DNA of 64,000 nt from positions 62,001 through 126,000 of the forward strand of contig JAVGVS010000452.1 of assembly GCA_032718565.1 (NCBI GenBank). The letters are read 5' to 3'. Both the position numbers and the translations under genes were made by a program. Each line of letters opens with the position of its first letter. Position 1 is the first letter of the stretch. Below the pieces are notes generated by a model. The model made no database searches. It was not told the DNA's origin and saw nothing but the letters and a program-made list of their open reading frames with translations. Positions 22,727-34,392 of the stretch are shown here, piece by piece. Source of the stretch: Distichodus sexfasciatus (lineage: Eukaryota; Chordata; Actinopteri; Characiformes; Distichodontidae).

Positions 22727-22845
22727 AGTGACTCAAACCTTTGTTTGAGGACCATAATATTGTGGGTTTAAATCACCTGATAGGCCAAGTACATTCGGCC
22801 CCTTGAGAAGGCCTTGCTTCAAGTTGCTCCAGAGAGACTGTCAAA
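22727..22845 (+). repeat. Old tRNA-derived SINE, family 1 type
   Basis: Contains CATAATATTGTGGGTTTAAA and CCCCTTGAGAAGGCCTTGCT, then GTTGCTCCAGAGAGACTGTC, degenerate forms of the SINE body seen at 1605 and 32577. Confidence 0.5.
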
Positions 22846-23489
22846 GCAATTAGGAAAATGGAAGAGAATCTAAATGGCTAAAAATGTAAACCTTTGAGAC
22901 CAACATTAAATCAGCAAACGGCCCTCATAAAAGCCACTTAAAATCTTCTTCTCCAAGACGCTCAAACAATGGAGCCAGGCTGACGGAGTGGAAAAACCAT
23001 GACATCAATACCAAAGAATCAGCTTCTGCGAGCCTGAGGCGCATGAATATCAAGTATACAGGTTGTGTAGAAACTCTAGTGGGATTTTTAGATGCACAGT
23101 CTCGCTTCCTTATCCCGAATAGCTGGAGCTCAAGCTTTCTACTACAGCACCGTATTCCAGCCTGCGCTACACCAGGTTTCAGGATGGCAGCTGTTGTGAA
23201 TATAAACTCACGTAATGTACAGTTCCTTGTTTAGATTCTACCAGAGGTTTGAACTTTCACTGGTCTCTCACAATTCAACTTGATTACTTATTAATAGGTC
23301 AATTTATCTTATTTGATATTTATATCTCAATGTATCACGCTTACGCCAAATCCAGTCTGGCATCACCTTTGTTGTGACAGGCATGAAACGAAATGTCCGG
23401 AAGCCTGCAGGTCTCTAGCATGGTCATCATGCTTGGATGAATGCAAGTTCTCATCTGGTGAGGGTTAATAAATTTGAGCCAACATCATT

Positions 23490-24075
23490 CAGACTTGCAC
23501 GGTAAAAACCAGTCGCTTGGTTTAAATTATTATGTTTTCATGAAACGGTACAAATCAACCTTCAAAACGACACTCTATAGCGGAATGAATCGACGACATA
23601 TGACTGAGATATCAACATTCAAAGGAGTCGGTTTCTCCTGTCACGCCAAGGAGAAACGGAGAATCTGGTTTTGAAGTTGGCTGCTATCGCCGTAGCACTC
23701 ACAGACGCTTGCGTACGGTTATTTTGTATTTACGGTAGCTCTGATGCTGTAATTCACAGCCAGCACGGATAGCCGCCCACCTGCGCGCAGGGGTTAACTG
23801 AACCTCGGAGACGGAAGATGGATTCCGAGAAACATTCTTCACGCTTAGTCAACCAGTGGATTTACCGTGAATATTGAAGCAGAGCGGTCAAACACAAACT
23901 TTTAATAACATTCTGCTGAATTGAATTTTCACCCTGAAGAAAGTCACGTTTTAGATGGAAAGGGTAAAAGTTTTTCATTAAATTTATTCACAACAGTACA
24001 GTATAGACCTTCCACTGTTTCAAAACACTAAAAACTAAAAATGCAAAATTTTTCCCCACCCAACATAATCGAAAA
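23490..24075 (+). mobile_element. TGTGACCC family A, copy with many small indels
   Basis: Starts near ACTTGCACGGTAAAAACCAG and carries the core CGACGACATATGACTGAGAT near 23590. The right terminus is lost. Compared with the copy at 61327 it has many single-base insertions and deletions. Confidence 0.8.
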
Positions 24076-24244
24076 ATCTAACCATCGTAAATCAGGAATC
24101 ATCTGTACGAGAACAGAACTGTATTTCTCTCAAAATGCTCGACTGATTTTAACAATAACGGTATGATTAAAATACAGTCTGTCTGATCAGTTCCTTACAA
24201 ACTGCACTCACTTCTGACCTGAAGTCAGGGCTAAAGCAATAAAA

Positions 24245-24393
24245 TAGTGCAACGGTTAGGGCTTCCACGCCGTGATCGAAGGTACCACTCGAGACACTCA
24301 TGAGCAAGGTACCGCCCTGCTAATTGCCCACGGGACTACAGAGTATTGATGTACGTCGCTTTGAATAAGAGCGTATGGTACATGTAATGTTAA
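24245..24393 (+). repeat. SINE fragment (family 2 head, LINE2-like tail)
   Basis: The head segment AACGGTTAGGGCTTCCACG precedes AAGGTACCACTCGAGACACT and a tail GTCGCTTTGAATAAGAGCGT. The next element starts immediately afterwards. Confidence 0.6.
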
Positions 24394-25072
24394 CAGGGAT
24401 GCACGATAATATCGGAATTATATCGAAATTGGCCAAATATAATTGTCGTGCAAGTCATCAGGAAGTTTTCAGTTCTATATTTTCTAATAATAGTCCTTAT
24501 TTCTGATGCATTTATTAGACGCCGAAAGCTAGCGCTTTGTACCAGGAATGTCCAAAGTGGATTTTATATTACCGACTTTCATCTTAGTAAATGTATGCGG
24601 AGTTATTTTATGAGAAAATTCAAAACGGCAGTGACACAATCATGAGAGCGTAAATCTCGTCTTCACGCACCCAACTCAAATCGCGCATTTGTCTCACTTA
24701 GTGAATGTGAGTTCACACATGGGCTGTGTCTCGATCCACATACTGCCACTCTTCATAGTATGGTAGGTAACATGCTCTTATCGTACTTTTCAATGCGGTA
24801 GTACGCATCTCAGGTAAAGCCGGGCTGCACTTAACGTTTTACACACCAGGTAGTGCACATGGAGTGTCATACATGCCTTATTTGACTTGGCACACCACAT
24901 AGTGGTGGAAGCAATTTTTTTCTAAAATGCAGAGCATCACGCTGGAAACATTTCCACCTCGCCCACTTCTGCTTTCATCGCTCGCTTAATTTGGCGCTGT
25001 GTTAGAAATGTCAGAGTTATGGCGGATATCGTACTGGATATCGTCATCAGCCAATATCATCGTGCATCCCTA
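24394..25072. mobile_element. hAT-like element (CAGGGATGCACGATAATATCGG type)
   Basis: The left end CAGGGATGCACGATAATATC and the right end CAATATCATCGTGCATCCCT are inverted copies. The inside shares a TAGTATGGTAGGTAACATGC block with 26740 and (inverted) with 39640. Flanking bases are AT-rich and a target duplication cannot be read securely. Confidence 0.75.
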
Positions 25073-25109
25073 AATGTAAATGTGGATACGGAAAATTTAC
25101 CGATATACC

Positions 25110-25775
25110 TTACGAGCCCAAAATACCTCCAAGCCATAGCTTATTAGCATAGATTCGTAACACGCAATCTCTACGGAAAGAATGATCCGGCACAAAAGTG
25201 GCGTTTTTATGGAGTAGTTTGTGATTTTGAGTCATTAAACACGCCAAACTGTTTGTCTCCAAATTGTCATGTAAAGGATTATTCCTCTCTAACATGGTGC
25301 TCAGCTCCTCTCTTCGGCCTGTTGATACATCTGCACACATCAATCTCCTCTAGACGGTTGGATCCCAGAGATAAAGCTCCCTTTTGTATTTGCACATATT
25401 TGACTGTTCCTTAGTCACAGTGATGACTGTATGCTAATCACGTCTCTCTCGCTCGCATTCAGAAGCTGTCCTGGCCGAAAGGCTGTTATTAGGGCTGTCT
25501 GTAGAGCCACTGATCCGGCAGCTCGGGGCCATCTGCGTGTGTGTGTGTGTGTGGGTGGGTGGGTGCATGCTAAATATGGCAAACAGGGTGACAAAAAAAA
25601 GAGAGCAACCGCTGTTGTCACTTCAAAGGGTCGTCACGTGGCGGGTTGGCTACGATGGGGCTCTGGCTCGGCCTCACTGCAATGCTGTTACACTACGGGG
25701 TGTGTAAAAAGGAGCTCACCCTATTCCTGTCCCCTGTAAAGTGGAGAGATCCCCAGCCCCCAGATCCTGCTTCTA
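25110..25775 (-). other. rapgefl1: rapgefl1 intron 1, mostly unique
   Basis: A short TG/TGGG tract lies at 25536-25565. No gene is recognised. Confidence 0.45.
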
Positions 25776-26069
25776 GGGTGCTTATATGACCGCAAAATTA
25801 GTATCACGATTGAATTAACATTTTATCTCAATTACGATTATTTTGTTTTGGGTTTTGTTGTTCGATTTTTGACCTTGTGCTTAACTGACAAAGTTTACAA
25901 AGGTGAAAACGCTCAACTACTGAAGCCGGGATATTTTTCCCCTAATGATAGAGTGTATATCTTGGTGTTTTTAAATAACTGACGTACCGACAGAATTAAA
26001 AAATATGAAAAGATTACATCACTAAGAGGTTCTAAATATTAATTTTCGATTAATTGCCCACCCCTACTC
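25776..26069. mobile_element. hAT-like element
   Basis: The ends are TAGGGTGCTTATATGACCGC and CGATTAATTGCCCACCCCTA. The inside has CACGATTGAATTAAC and a TTTTGTTTTGGGTTTTG segment found also at about 63004. Confidence 0.6.
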
Positions 26070-26734
26070 CGCACTCATCCTCTCTTTTCTGTTCGCTCTT
26101 CCTCCTTTTCCTTCTCCTTGCCGAGAAGAGCAGTGGAGAGAGAGAGAGAGGGAGCTCTGGTTGCCATGTGAACAGGTGCAGTGCCCAAAGAGAAGCTTTT
26201 TTTTTGTATGCAGCCACATTTACGCAAAAGAGAAACACACACACACACGTCTGAACAAACAGTGCTCATGCACAAGCACTTCACACACTGAAAATGAATC
26301 AGCAATGTGCAAAACCTACACACACACACACACACACACACCCACATCAGATTAGAGCTGCACAAGAGCATTAGCGTGTTGAGGTGTGAATGCACAACAG
26401 TAAAAACGCAGGAAGTGCGATACCAAATTAGATCGAATATCTTTGTGCAAATGCAACAACTTTCACGCTACTTGATACAAAAGGGAAAAACTCGCCGGGG
26501 TCTCATACTTCCTCGACTAATCTGCAAGAGAAGTGTTACATAATGGCACTTATCTAATTTCATGTTCCAGATAAAGAAGAACTGCCTACACAAAGAGTTT
26601 TGTGCAAAAAGTCATTTTCCTTCTTTATTATTTCTCTTTTGAGTGCAAATGCGCTGCCAACATAATCACTCCCAACCTCATCTCGTTTCTACTCATTTCC
26701 CATTTCAGCTGCAACCGAGCCGCGTCCTGCCGCA

Positions 26735-26935
26735 CTTAATAGTATGGTAGGTAAGATGCTCTTATCATACTTTTCTATGTAGTAGTATGCATCTCAAGAA
26801 ATAGCCGGACTTGTAGTTCAATCTGCCCTCACACACTAGGTAAAAGCCATGGAGAGTCACATGCACTATTTGACTTACATGTACCGACTTGCTGTCATTG
26901 ACTTGCTGTGTTAGAAATGTTGGAGTTATGGTATA
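26735..26935. repeat. Short repeat with TAGTATGGTAGGTAAGATGC
   Basis: Shares TAGTATGGTAGGTAAGATGC, CTCTTATCATACTTTTCTAT and the following block with the interior of the hAT-like elements at 24394 and 39249. Confidence 0.6.
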
Positions 26936-26995
26936 TTTTGGCAAAAACTCTAATCGTGCAGTGGAACTTTGTTGAGCAAGATATTTGTGACCCTC

Positions 26996-27622
26996 ACGGC
27001 AAAAACCAGTTGCTTGTCGCAAATTTTGAGTTATGATGTTTTCATGAAACGGCATAAATCAACTTTCAAAACGATACCTATATCGAATGATTGGGACGAC
27101 ATATGACTGAGATATCAACATTCAAAGGAGTCGGGTTTCTCCTGTCACGCCAAGTGAGAAACGGAGAAACCTGCCTTTGAAGTTGACTATCGCCGTAGCA
27201 CTCACAGACGCTTGGTGCGGTCGCGGCTACGTTTGCATTTACGGTAGCCTACGCTGCATTCACAGCCACACGGATAGCCTACCTGCGTTAGGTTAACTGA
27301 ACTCGGGAGACAAAGATGGATTCCGGAGAAATATCTTCACGCTAGTCAACCAGTGGATTTACCGTAAATATTGAAGTAGAGCGGTCAAAACAGAAACTTT
27401 TAACATTCTGCTGAATTGAATTCTCACCTCAAGAAAGTCACGTTTTAGGATGCAAAGGGTAAGCTTTTCAGCCAAATTTATTCACAACAGTACAGTATAG
27501 ACCTTCCACTGTTTCAAAACACTAAAAACAAAAATCCACCATTTTAGCTCACGCAACATAAACGGTCGTTTTCAGAAACCTTCTGCTATGGCGTTTTACT
27601 GGTTTCGCCGTGCAGAGTCACA
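26996..27622 (+). mobile_element. TGTGACCC family A, full-length
   Basis: The left end is TGTGACCCTCACGGCAAAAA and the right end is GTTTCGCCGTGCAGAGTCAC followed by A. Very close to the copies at 48858 and 61327, including the GGTGCGGTCGCGGCTACG block. 627 bp and no coding frame. Confidence 0.9.
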
Positions 27623-27839
27623 TTTTGTCTTTACGATTTCTTTTCCTTTCATTTATTACCGGCATCGGTATCAGCAGAACATATCGCAAATCGGCATCGG
27701 CCTATAATTCCCTCATCGTGCATCGCTAATAATAACGTGGCAAAGATTACGTCGATTAGAGGTCCTGGACGTCAGTTTCGATTCATTGTCCAATCCCTAG
27801 CCAAGATTACTGAACATTTTTTAACGCTGGTTCAGTTAT

Positions 27840-28060
27840 AGTTGTGTGTGGGGCTGACTCAGCATGGTATGAGGCAAGTCTGCGGATATCAAAGAGAAAA
27901 ATATATTGCAATGTCATTTCTTGCAATATGGAGCAGCCATGGCTCACAGCAATGTACGGGTATGCACACACAACCTCACACACACACAACCTCACACACA
28001 CACACACACACACAACCCACACACACACACCACACATTTCAAAGGCAGCACACTTTCACT
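27840..28060 (+). repeat. (CA)n compound microsatellite
   Basis: CA runs between 27965 and 28035 are interrupted by CCTCACA and CCCACA. The overlapping long open frames are artefacts of this tract. Confidence 0.85.
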
Positions 28061-28913
28061 CTGCACATGGTCAAGAGCAGCAGCCCTGAGGGCCCGAGTT
28101 GCGTCTCTCTAGCGCTGAGTGGCACAGGTGCAGAGTGGGGCACAACGCCGGGCACTACTCATCATGGGGAGGGAGAACGACAGACAGAACGAGAGAGAGA
28201 GGAGAGAGAGACTGGTATTATAAAAGTCTCTCCAAAGGAGGCCAGTGAGTGGCAATATTTCTTCCTAATCCCCGCCTCTTTCAGAGAAAAAAAAACGCCA
28301 GAGCCCTCCCACACAGACCCATGCCACCGCTCTCTCACGTTGCACTTGTGTTTCTGCCTTTCCTCTCCATCCCTCTCTCTCTCCATCTCTCTCCCACTCT
28401 CTCTGTTTTTCCCAGTCTTGCTGGAGGAGTCTCTCTTTCTCTGCATCCTGAAAGCTCAGCCGCTCAACGCACCGAATCGGGGCCCGGGGCCAGAGGGGGG
28501 TCTGCTGCGCTTAGCTCGATTAGCAGATGACTCAGACGCCTGTCGGTGCCAAGGTGTGCGGATGCGGTTCAACTTCCGGTCGGATTAATAACGCCCATTG
28601 AGCAGCTACGCGGTCAGCTAACAGAGGCTCGTACAGCGCAAGTCAAAAGACAATATTGCACACAAGCTAGTTAAGACTCAAGTAGAATTTCTTGTGGCTG
28701 TCAGAGACGTGATCACGGGGCAAGAACGGGTCGAGTCTGAGGCCATTTTCTACTGAAGTATCAGAGCCCGGAAAACTTTCCCTTTTAAAGGAGAACTTTG
28801 GTCAATTATAACATTTAGCGCTATCGTTTGGTGTAACGGAGCGCTGTCATTAGCGACAAAAACGACAAAACTTGGTGCTGTCTACACTGACTTATGCTCC
28901 TTCTAGTGTTGTA
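28061..28913 (-). other. rapgefl1: rapgefl1 intron 1, unique
   Basis: A CT/GA-rich stretch occurs at about 28165-28445. No gene is recognised. Confidence 0.45.
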
Positions 28914-29230
28914 GTACTCGAGTCCGGTCTCAGTACTACTCAAGTCTGTCTTGTCTCGGACTCGGTCTTGTAATGGACTCAAAGAGGACATGGGATTTTA
29001 CTTCCAGACCAGTTCAATCATTACTATTAAAACTCTGAGACTGACGTATTTTTTGAACGACACTCGATATTGATCGGTGTATCGATTTTTTTGAACCCAG
29101 CCCTATTAATTTGTTGTTTTAACTTGCCATGTGATGTAAAACATGCATTGGTCCGGTCTCGGTCCTCCAGAGTCTTGGTCTCGGCTCGGTCTCGACACAC
29201 CCTGGTCTTGGTCTTGTCCCCAACCCTAGT
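28914..29230. mobile_element. Terminal-repeat element (TAGTGTTGTAGTACTCGAG type)
   Basis: Left end TAGTGTTGTAGTACTCGAGT, right end TTGTCCCCAACCCTA, with repeated CTCGGTCTCG-like and GTCTTGGTCTTG-like words inside. This is a familiar fish non-coding repeat; its class is not decided here. Confidence 0.6.
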
Positions 29231-30074
29231 GTTAACCATTCGGGGCAGCTTTTAAACACGCTTTTAGCCTCTTAACCTGCTGAAAATGTCATTAAAAATT
29301 GCTATAGATTCCAATACTATCGTCCAACATTTAAGTTGTGTTTGCTTTTTTAATGTTTTAATTTTTTGTTATTGCTTCATTAGAGACTCAACATTCAAGA
29401 TTCGTTATCTGTCATATTCCTCAGGTATGAAATATAAGCTTTACGAATAAATTTTAATTCCACAAATAACAAACAATTTAAATGGCTAAAACTAATTTCA
29501 TTTGAATATACACACAAAAAATATTATAAATAAACACTACAATTATCAACAAGATCTGAAATATTGGTACTGAGATATTTTAGTCAAGTATCGTATCTTG
29601 ATTGTGGCATTGTGACGACACTTAATACTAAAAGATAAAAGCGACGTAAAACAGTTCCGCCCAACGAGAGCACGATTTGATCACAATTATTTATAAACCT
29701 TGGCCCTGTTACACATATTTTGTGGAACATCATAACAGAGCTTTAATTATTAATGGAACTACAGGTCTGAAGATGCCCTGAGTCACATCCTAACTAGGAG
29801 AAGGAGGAGGAGCAGGAGGCTGTCGCTCCGAGAACACATGGACGTGGATAAGATCGGCACGCGTACAGTAATTAAAGCCATTACTGATCATATTAATTTT
29901 ACAATGAACACAGTCACTATGGCTGAAAGAAGAAGTTGCAGGTGCGCATGGGGACGGATACGGCCGAGCCCACACCCTCCTCCCCTTATCACACCTGAAG
30001 TGTGAGAGGAACAAACCGCACCTCTTTTAGCACAGGGCTGAGGGAAAAACTCCCAAAACAGCAACGACTCACGC

Positions 30075-30360
30075 TAGGGCTGGGCGATATGACCTCGCAT
30101 CAATATCACGATTAACTTAACATTTTACCTTAATCACAATTAACGAATAATTATTGCATTTAGTCTTTTTTGTTTGCTTTTTGCCCTCATGTGTCGTATG
30201 AATATGAAAAGAGTACATGTCTTTTTAGACTTTGAGACAAGGTCTAAACTGTGATAGCAACCGGACAACTTGGTCAGAGCTAGGGTTGGACAGTTACTCA
30301 AAAATTAATCAAAACCGATATTCAAAACCTCTAATCGGCGGAATCTTGCCAGTTATTTAC
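30075..30360. mobile_element. Two adjoining hAT-like left-end fragments
   Basis: One starts TAGGGCTGGGCGATATGACC at 30075. The other starts TAGGGTTGGACAGTTACTC at 30281 and contains CCTCTAATCGGCGGAATC. Confidence 0.55.
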
Positions 30361-30699
30361 AGTAGATTATTTAAATTCATAATAATGCATAATTTCAAAA
30401 AGGCTCATGATAAACTGTGGCTCACTGAGGGGTTCAGGAGTCCAATTAAGAATCTCGGACATTATATTCTTTCCTCTGTATGTGAAATTAGTTCTGAGTA
30501 ATTCCACGCACAAAAACTGAAGCAATTGTGTAAAACGCATTAACCACACGATAGCGCTCGCAACTCTCAAATGCTTGTAGTTCTCATCCAGAAAGGTCAA
30601 AATAAGTCCAAATCGACTGAAATTATTCTAAACTTTAGCATTTCTTCATTTTTAATTGATCAGAATATATTATTTCCATTTTATAATGTTAGAGAGGAA

Positions 30700-31065
30700 G
30701 GGTGGGCATTGTGACCTCAAATTAACATCAAGCAATTTCAATTAGATTCTGGATTCTGAAGTCGTGTTCTATTTATTTAGATACGGCCAATTATGTTGAA
30801 AACATCACAAAAAAATAGCGATTCTTTCTTTTGAGACTGATTAATTAAAAATTTTTCTTTCACATATAAGACCAAAAAAAGAAAATCAATATTTTTGATG
30901 TTTACAACATAATCGGCCCACAGATCTAAATAAACAGAACGCACCGACTTCCGACTCATTACGGCAGATCGGGTCACATTTTGTCTTGATTACAAATAAT
31001 GAGAATTTATTTGGGCTTTTCCCACACAGTTCACTGACAAGGTCTGTACTGTAAATATACTGCAT
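30700..31065. mobile_element. hAT-like fragment interrupted by a fold-back element
   Basis: Flanking sequence GGGTGGGCATTGTGACCTC on the left and TTTTGTCTTGATTACAAATA on the right resembles the hAT-like interior near 63000. The fold-back element sits at 30752-30978. Confidence 0.5.
30752..30978. mobile_element. TGTGACCC family B fold-back element, left end truncated
   Basis: The right arm reads CATAATCGGCCCACAGATC through GCAGATCGGGTCACA. The left arm reads ATTTATTTAGATACGGCC and AATTATGTTGAAAACATC. The arms are inverted copies; the outer 20 or so bases of the left arm are lost. Confidence 0.8.
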
Positions 31066-31069
31066 TTTC

Positions 31070-31964
31070 GTTGAATTCCCCGGCCCACACGGCGCAGAAC
31101 TCGCCAAACCTGCCGCTTAATGCTTCGACGCCGAGCCTCAACACGCCCGCTGATGAACGCTTTTGTGCTATCGGATCGTAACTGGAAGTGGGGAAAAAGT
31201 AAACACGACTACATAACGATGCCCAAGCTGACCTCAAGTGAACCGCAGAAGTTGCAGTGCATCCCTGTGGAGCAGCTCCGTCGACGCTACCTGTTAGGCC
31301 TGGCTGCACAGAAACACGACTGGGAGACATTAACTTCACATCATTAATATGAGTAATTTCAAATCAGCTGGAAAATGACTCAGGAGCTATTATTTATATA
31401 ACGTTTTCATATGGGTATAGTTTTTGTAATTTGTGTTTATTAATTACTGTTTTAATAACTCAGAATCCTTGAGTCAGGTATGTAGGCAATGCCGTAAATG
31501 TAACAGGTTCTGGGGACGTAGTCGGATTTGAAATACTCATTGCTCCTATTTAGGTCGTTTTTTTTACTTGAGCGGCTTTATCGTCCTCTGTTAATTGGAC
31601 GGCCGCCTTAATGGTGCGGTTTAAGACCGAGCTCTAAGCCCATGACTAGGAATCATTAGCCCACCCCTGACCCCTAATACTCCCGATTCACCACCACAGA
31701 CGGCAGGTCCGGATGAGACGGTCAATCTGGGAGCGTATCAGTAGCTAATCCTGGATTAGCTGTGTTTTTTTTTCCCTCCCCCCTCCCCAAATGTTCTCAG
31801 ACCCCCAGAATGACGGACTAGTGCTGCAAATTACAAACATACCTGGAGGCGAGGCGTCAGGTTCCCAAAAAAACTGGTTAGACGAGAGACACTTTACATC
31901 AACCGGCCAAATGTAGGTATTTGTGTTAAGAAAGTCTTAACCAGCCGCTGTTATAACACCTATT
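31070..31964 (-). other. rapgefl1: rapgefl1 intron 1, unique
   Basis: Includes a homopolymer-rich area near 31765. No gene is recognised. Confidence 0.45.
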
Positions 31965-32295
31965 ACTCAGAAAAAACTCGGTCACTACCGTGCAATTTTG
32001 AACAATCACCGCAACTTTTCCTCAACTTTGACCAATCGCTGTCGTTTCCCGCATAAAGTTGAGCCGTACATCAGCGAACTCACGTCTGTTCTGTTTAGAA
32101 GACGAGGAAAGGAAAAGCGAGCAAATTTAATTAACCGTTAAAGAATTTTTGTAAAGAGAGAGAGAAAAAAAAATAAAAATCGCTAAATTTTTCCGCAACT
32201 TTCATTGTAATTTTTTAGAAAAGCTGCCGCAAAAAATCATCCATTTTAGGCCGCAACAATCTCAACAAGGCCTGCAAAATCCTGGAGGGACTGTT
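31965..32295. repeat. Interspersed repeat (GGATTTTGC family), copy 3
   Basis: Contains TTTTGAACAATCACCGCAAC, AAGTTGAGCCGTACATCAGC and, at the end, GCAAAATCCTGGAGGGACTG. Confidence 0.6.
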
Positions 32296-32576
32296 TTATA
32301 GTGAACAGGGAAGCCTTATTTTAATCGAAGAGAAGATTTTTTCTATTAAATGTCTGACTAAAATGTCAAAATGATACTTTAGTGATTTTGATATTCATAT
32401 CAAAACTACTTTTTGTGATTTGATATGAACAGAAGTGCTTGCTCCTGAAATAATCATCCAAATTGTATCGGTTAAGACTCTCAGGATATCGCAGACATCG
32501 ATAATTGATATAAATATTGATATTGACTGATATAGTATTGTATCGTGATGAAACTTGGGATCTACACAATATGTGT

Positions 32577-32775
32577 TGGTGGCCTAGTGCTAGGACACTT
32601 GCCTTTGGACCAAGAGGTTGGGGTTCGAATCCGACTCTCTGGCGTTATTTCAACATTGGGTCCCTGAGCAAGACCCTTAACCCTAAGTTGCTCTCAGGGG
32701 AACTGTCCCTGAATTAGGAAATGTAAGTCGCTCTAGATAAGAGCATCTGCTAAATGCTGTAAATGCAAATGCTGT
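32577..32775 (+). repeat. tRNA-derived SINE, family 1, uninterrupted copy
   Basis: The A box TGGCCTAGTGC and a perfect B box GGTTCGAATCC (32622-32632) mark a tRNA-like head. The body has CCCTGAGCAAGACCCTTAAC, and the tail has AAGTCGCTCTAGATAAGAGC followed by ATCTGCTAAATGCTG. It is the reference copy for 1605-2476. Confidence 0.9.
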
Positions 32776-33649
32776 AAATATAATAACAACGTGAAAGAGT
32801 TTTAAAAAACGGTCAGTCAAAGACAAATTTGCAGTGTACATTTCAAGCGTCCACTTTTCAGCCAGATTTCAATCACAGCACGCAGACACGCTTTACTAAG
32901 AATTTCCGAGGAGAAGAAGCTTCGCTTGTTTGCTCCACACAGAGCCGCAAAAACTTCCATATCCAAGGATTTATAATTCAGTGGACACGGAAAATGACTT
33001 TGTCGCTTCCTGATTTCTACATACAGCCCTGCCTCCCACAGACCCGGCTTTCCACCATGCTGCTCCCAGTTTCCATGGTTACCCCACAATAACACTTTCC
33101 CGCACATGGGCATGAGAGCTGCCATGAGGGACACAGAATTATTAACGCATGAATAATGAGAAATTTTACAGAGCGATATTATGGATTGGAGAGTGACTGG
33201 TGTGTATACATGACGTCTCGCCCGGATTCATCGATAATCTGTCATCTGCTGTTATTAAGCTGGGATGGCGATGGTATGATAGACTGACCGCTTTTAACAC
33301 ACACACAGACGCCAGCCGGAAAGCACCACGGAAATCTCGCCCTTGGGTTCAGAGGTGAGGACGGAGGTGTCTCTATGCCCTTTGGGCGCAGGTAGTTCCA
33401 ATAAAAAGGAATTTCCCTGATAAAAAATGAAACCAATCTCCTCTCTAAATATTTTTTATCTTCCATCTCAGGCAAATATCAACAGAGAAAAATCTCTAAA
33501 ATGGGGCTGTATGATACTGAAACAAATGACACTGCAATATTTTTATTATGAAATGATTTTACTCTTAATGCCCTCAAAAGTGGACAGAATGAATTGCGAA
33601 TCAATCTAACCTAACTAAAAACTGTCCTATGAACAATTCTTGAATTTTT
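32776..33649 (-). other. rapgefl1: rapgefl1 intron 1, unique
   Basis: Two overlapping frames at 32817-33134 have no recognised homology. Nothing else stands out. Confidence 0.45.
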
Positions 33650-33825
33650 TAGGTGAGTGATTATTTGTCATTGTGGACACAGCACAGCAGTGGGCAGCTT
33701 TTAGGCAGCGCCCAGGGAGCCGTGCTTGGTCATGAGTATCTAAGTGGTACCTTTACCAATCCGGTCTTTACACAGGGCCATCTCCCAAACCGTTACGCTA
33801 CTAACTCTACCAGTCACTTGGGAAA
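33650..33825 (-). repeat. SINE-like repeat, family 2
   Basis: Runs from GTGAGTGATTATTTGTCATT through GCAGTGGGCAGC and TGGTACCTTTACCAATCCGG to the tRNA-like head AACCGTTACGCTACTAAC. Confidence 0.75.
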
Positions 33826-33894
33826 AGCCTTTTTAATTGAGAAACATAAAAAATAGTTTCACATGAACTATAATAATGAAAAGTGATCATAAAG

Positions 33895-34392
33895 TATGGC
33901 TGCAATGATAATACTGGAACCATATCAGAATCGGACGATAACTGCTTTTTATTCACGTCAGTGGGATCAGACCGATGCTTAGATTTGCCCGACATTTTCA
34001 GACGATATTTGATGAAGCGTTTTTTTTGCAAGCCGGAAAAGTAGCGTTTACACCAGGCATGTCCAAACTCCGAGGTGTTATTTTATACGGGCCGCTCCTT
34101 CTGTCTTAAAATGTATGGTGTTATTTTGTGCCAAAATTCAGATCACGGAACGTTCACCAGCAAAATCTCGTGTTTACGCTCAACTCTGCCTGCAAACGTC
34201 TAAAAAAATCCTCCGCGACTACCTTTATCTTCGCTTATGCTCGCTGATTTGGTGCTGTGTTAGAAATGTCAGAGTAATGGGCACCATTTCAGCCAAAATT
34301 AGGAGCGCAGTGGAACTCTTTGGCGAGCATCGGCAGACGTAAGCATGAAAAAATCGAGATCGGCATCGGGTCGAGCACTCATATCGTGCATC
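33895..34392. mobile_element. hAT-like element, degenerate
   Basis: Right end GCACTCATATCGTGCATCCT; the interior has GTGCTGTGTTAGAAATGTCA also present at 25000 and 26910. The left end is unclear. Confidence 0.5.

Noticed and set aside
27842..28588. 248-codon frame with His/Thr repeats
   Set aside because: Product of a CA microsatellite followed by CT-rich sequence.
32577..32650. Possible functional tRNA gene
   Set aside because: The A and B boxes are good, but the sequence continues into a SINE body and LINE2-like tail, the same structure occurs elsewhere in the window, and no cloverleaf acceptor stem is evident.
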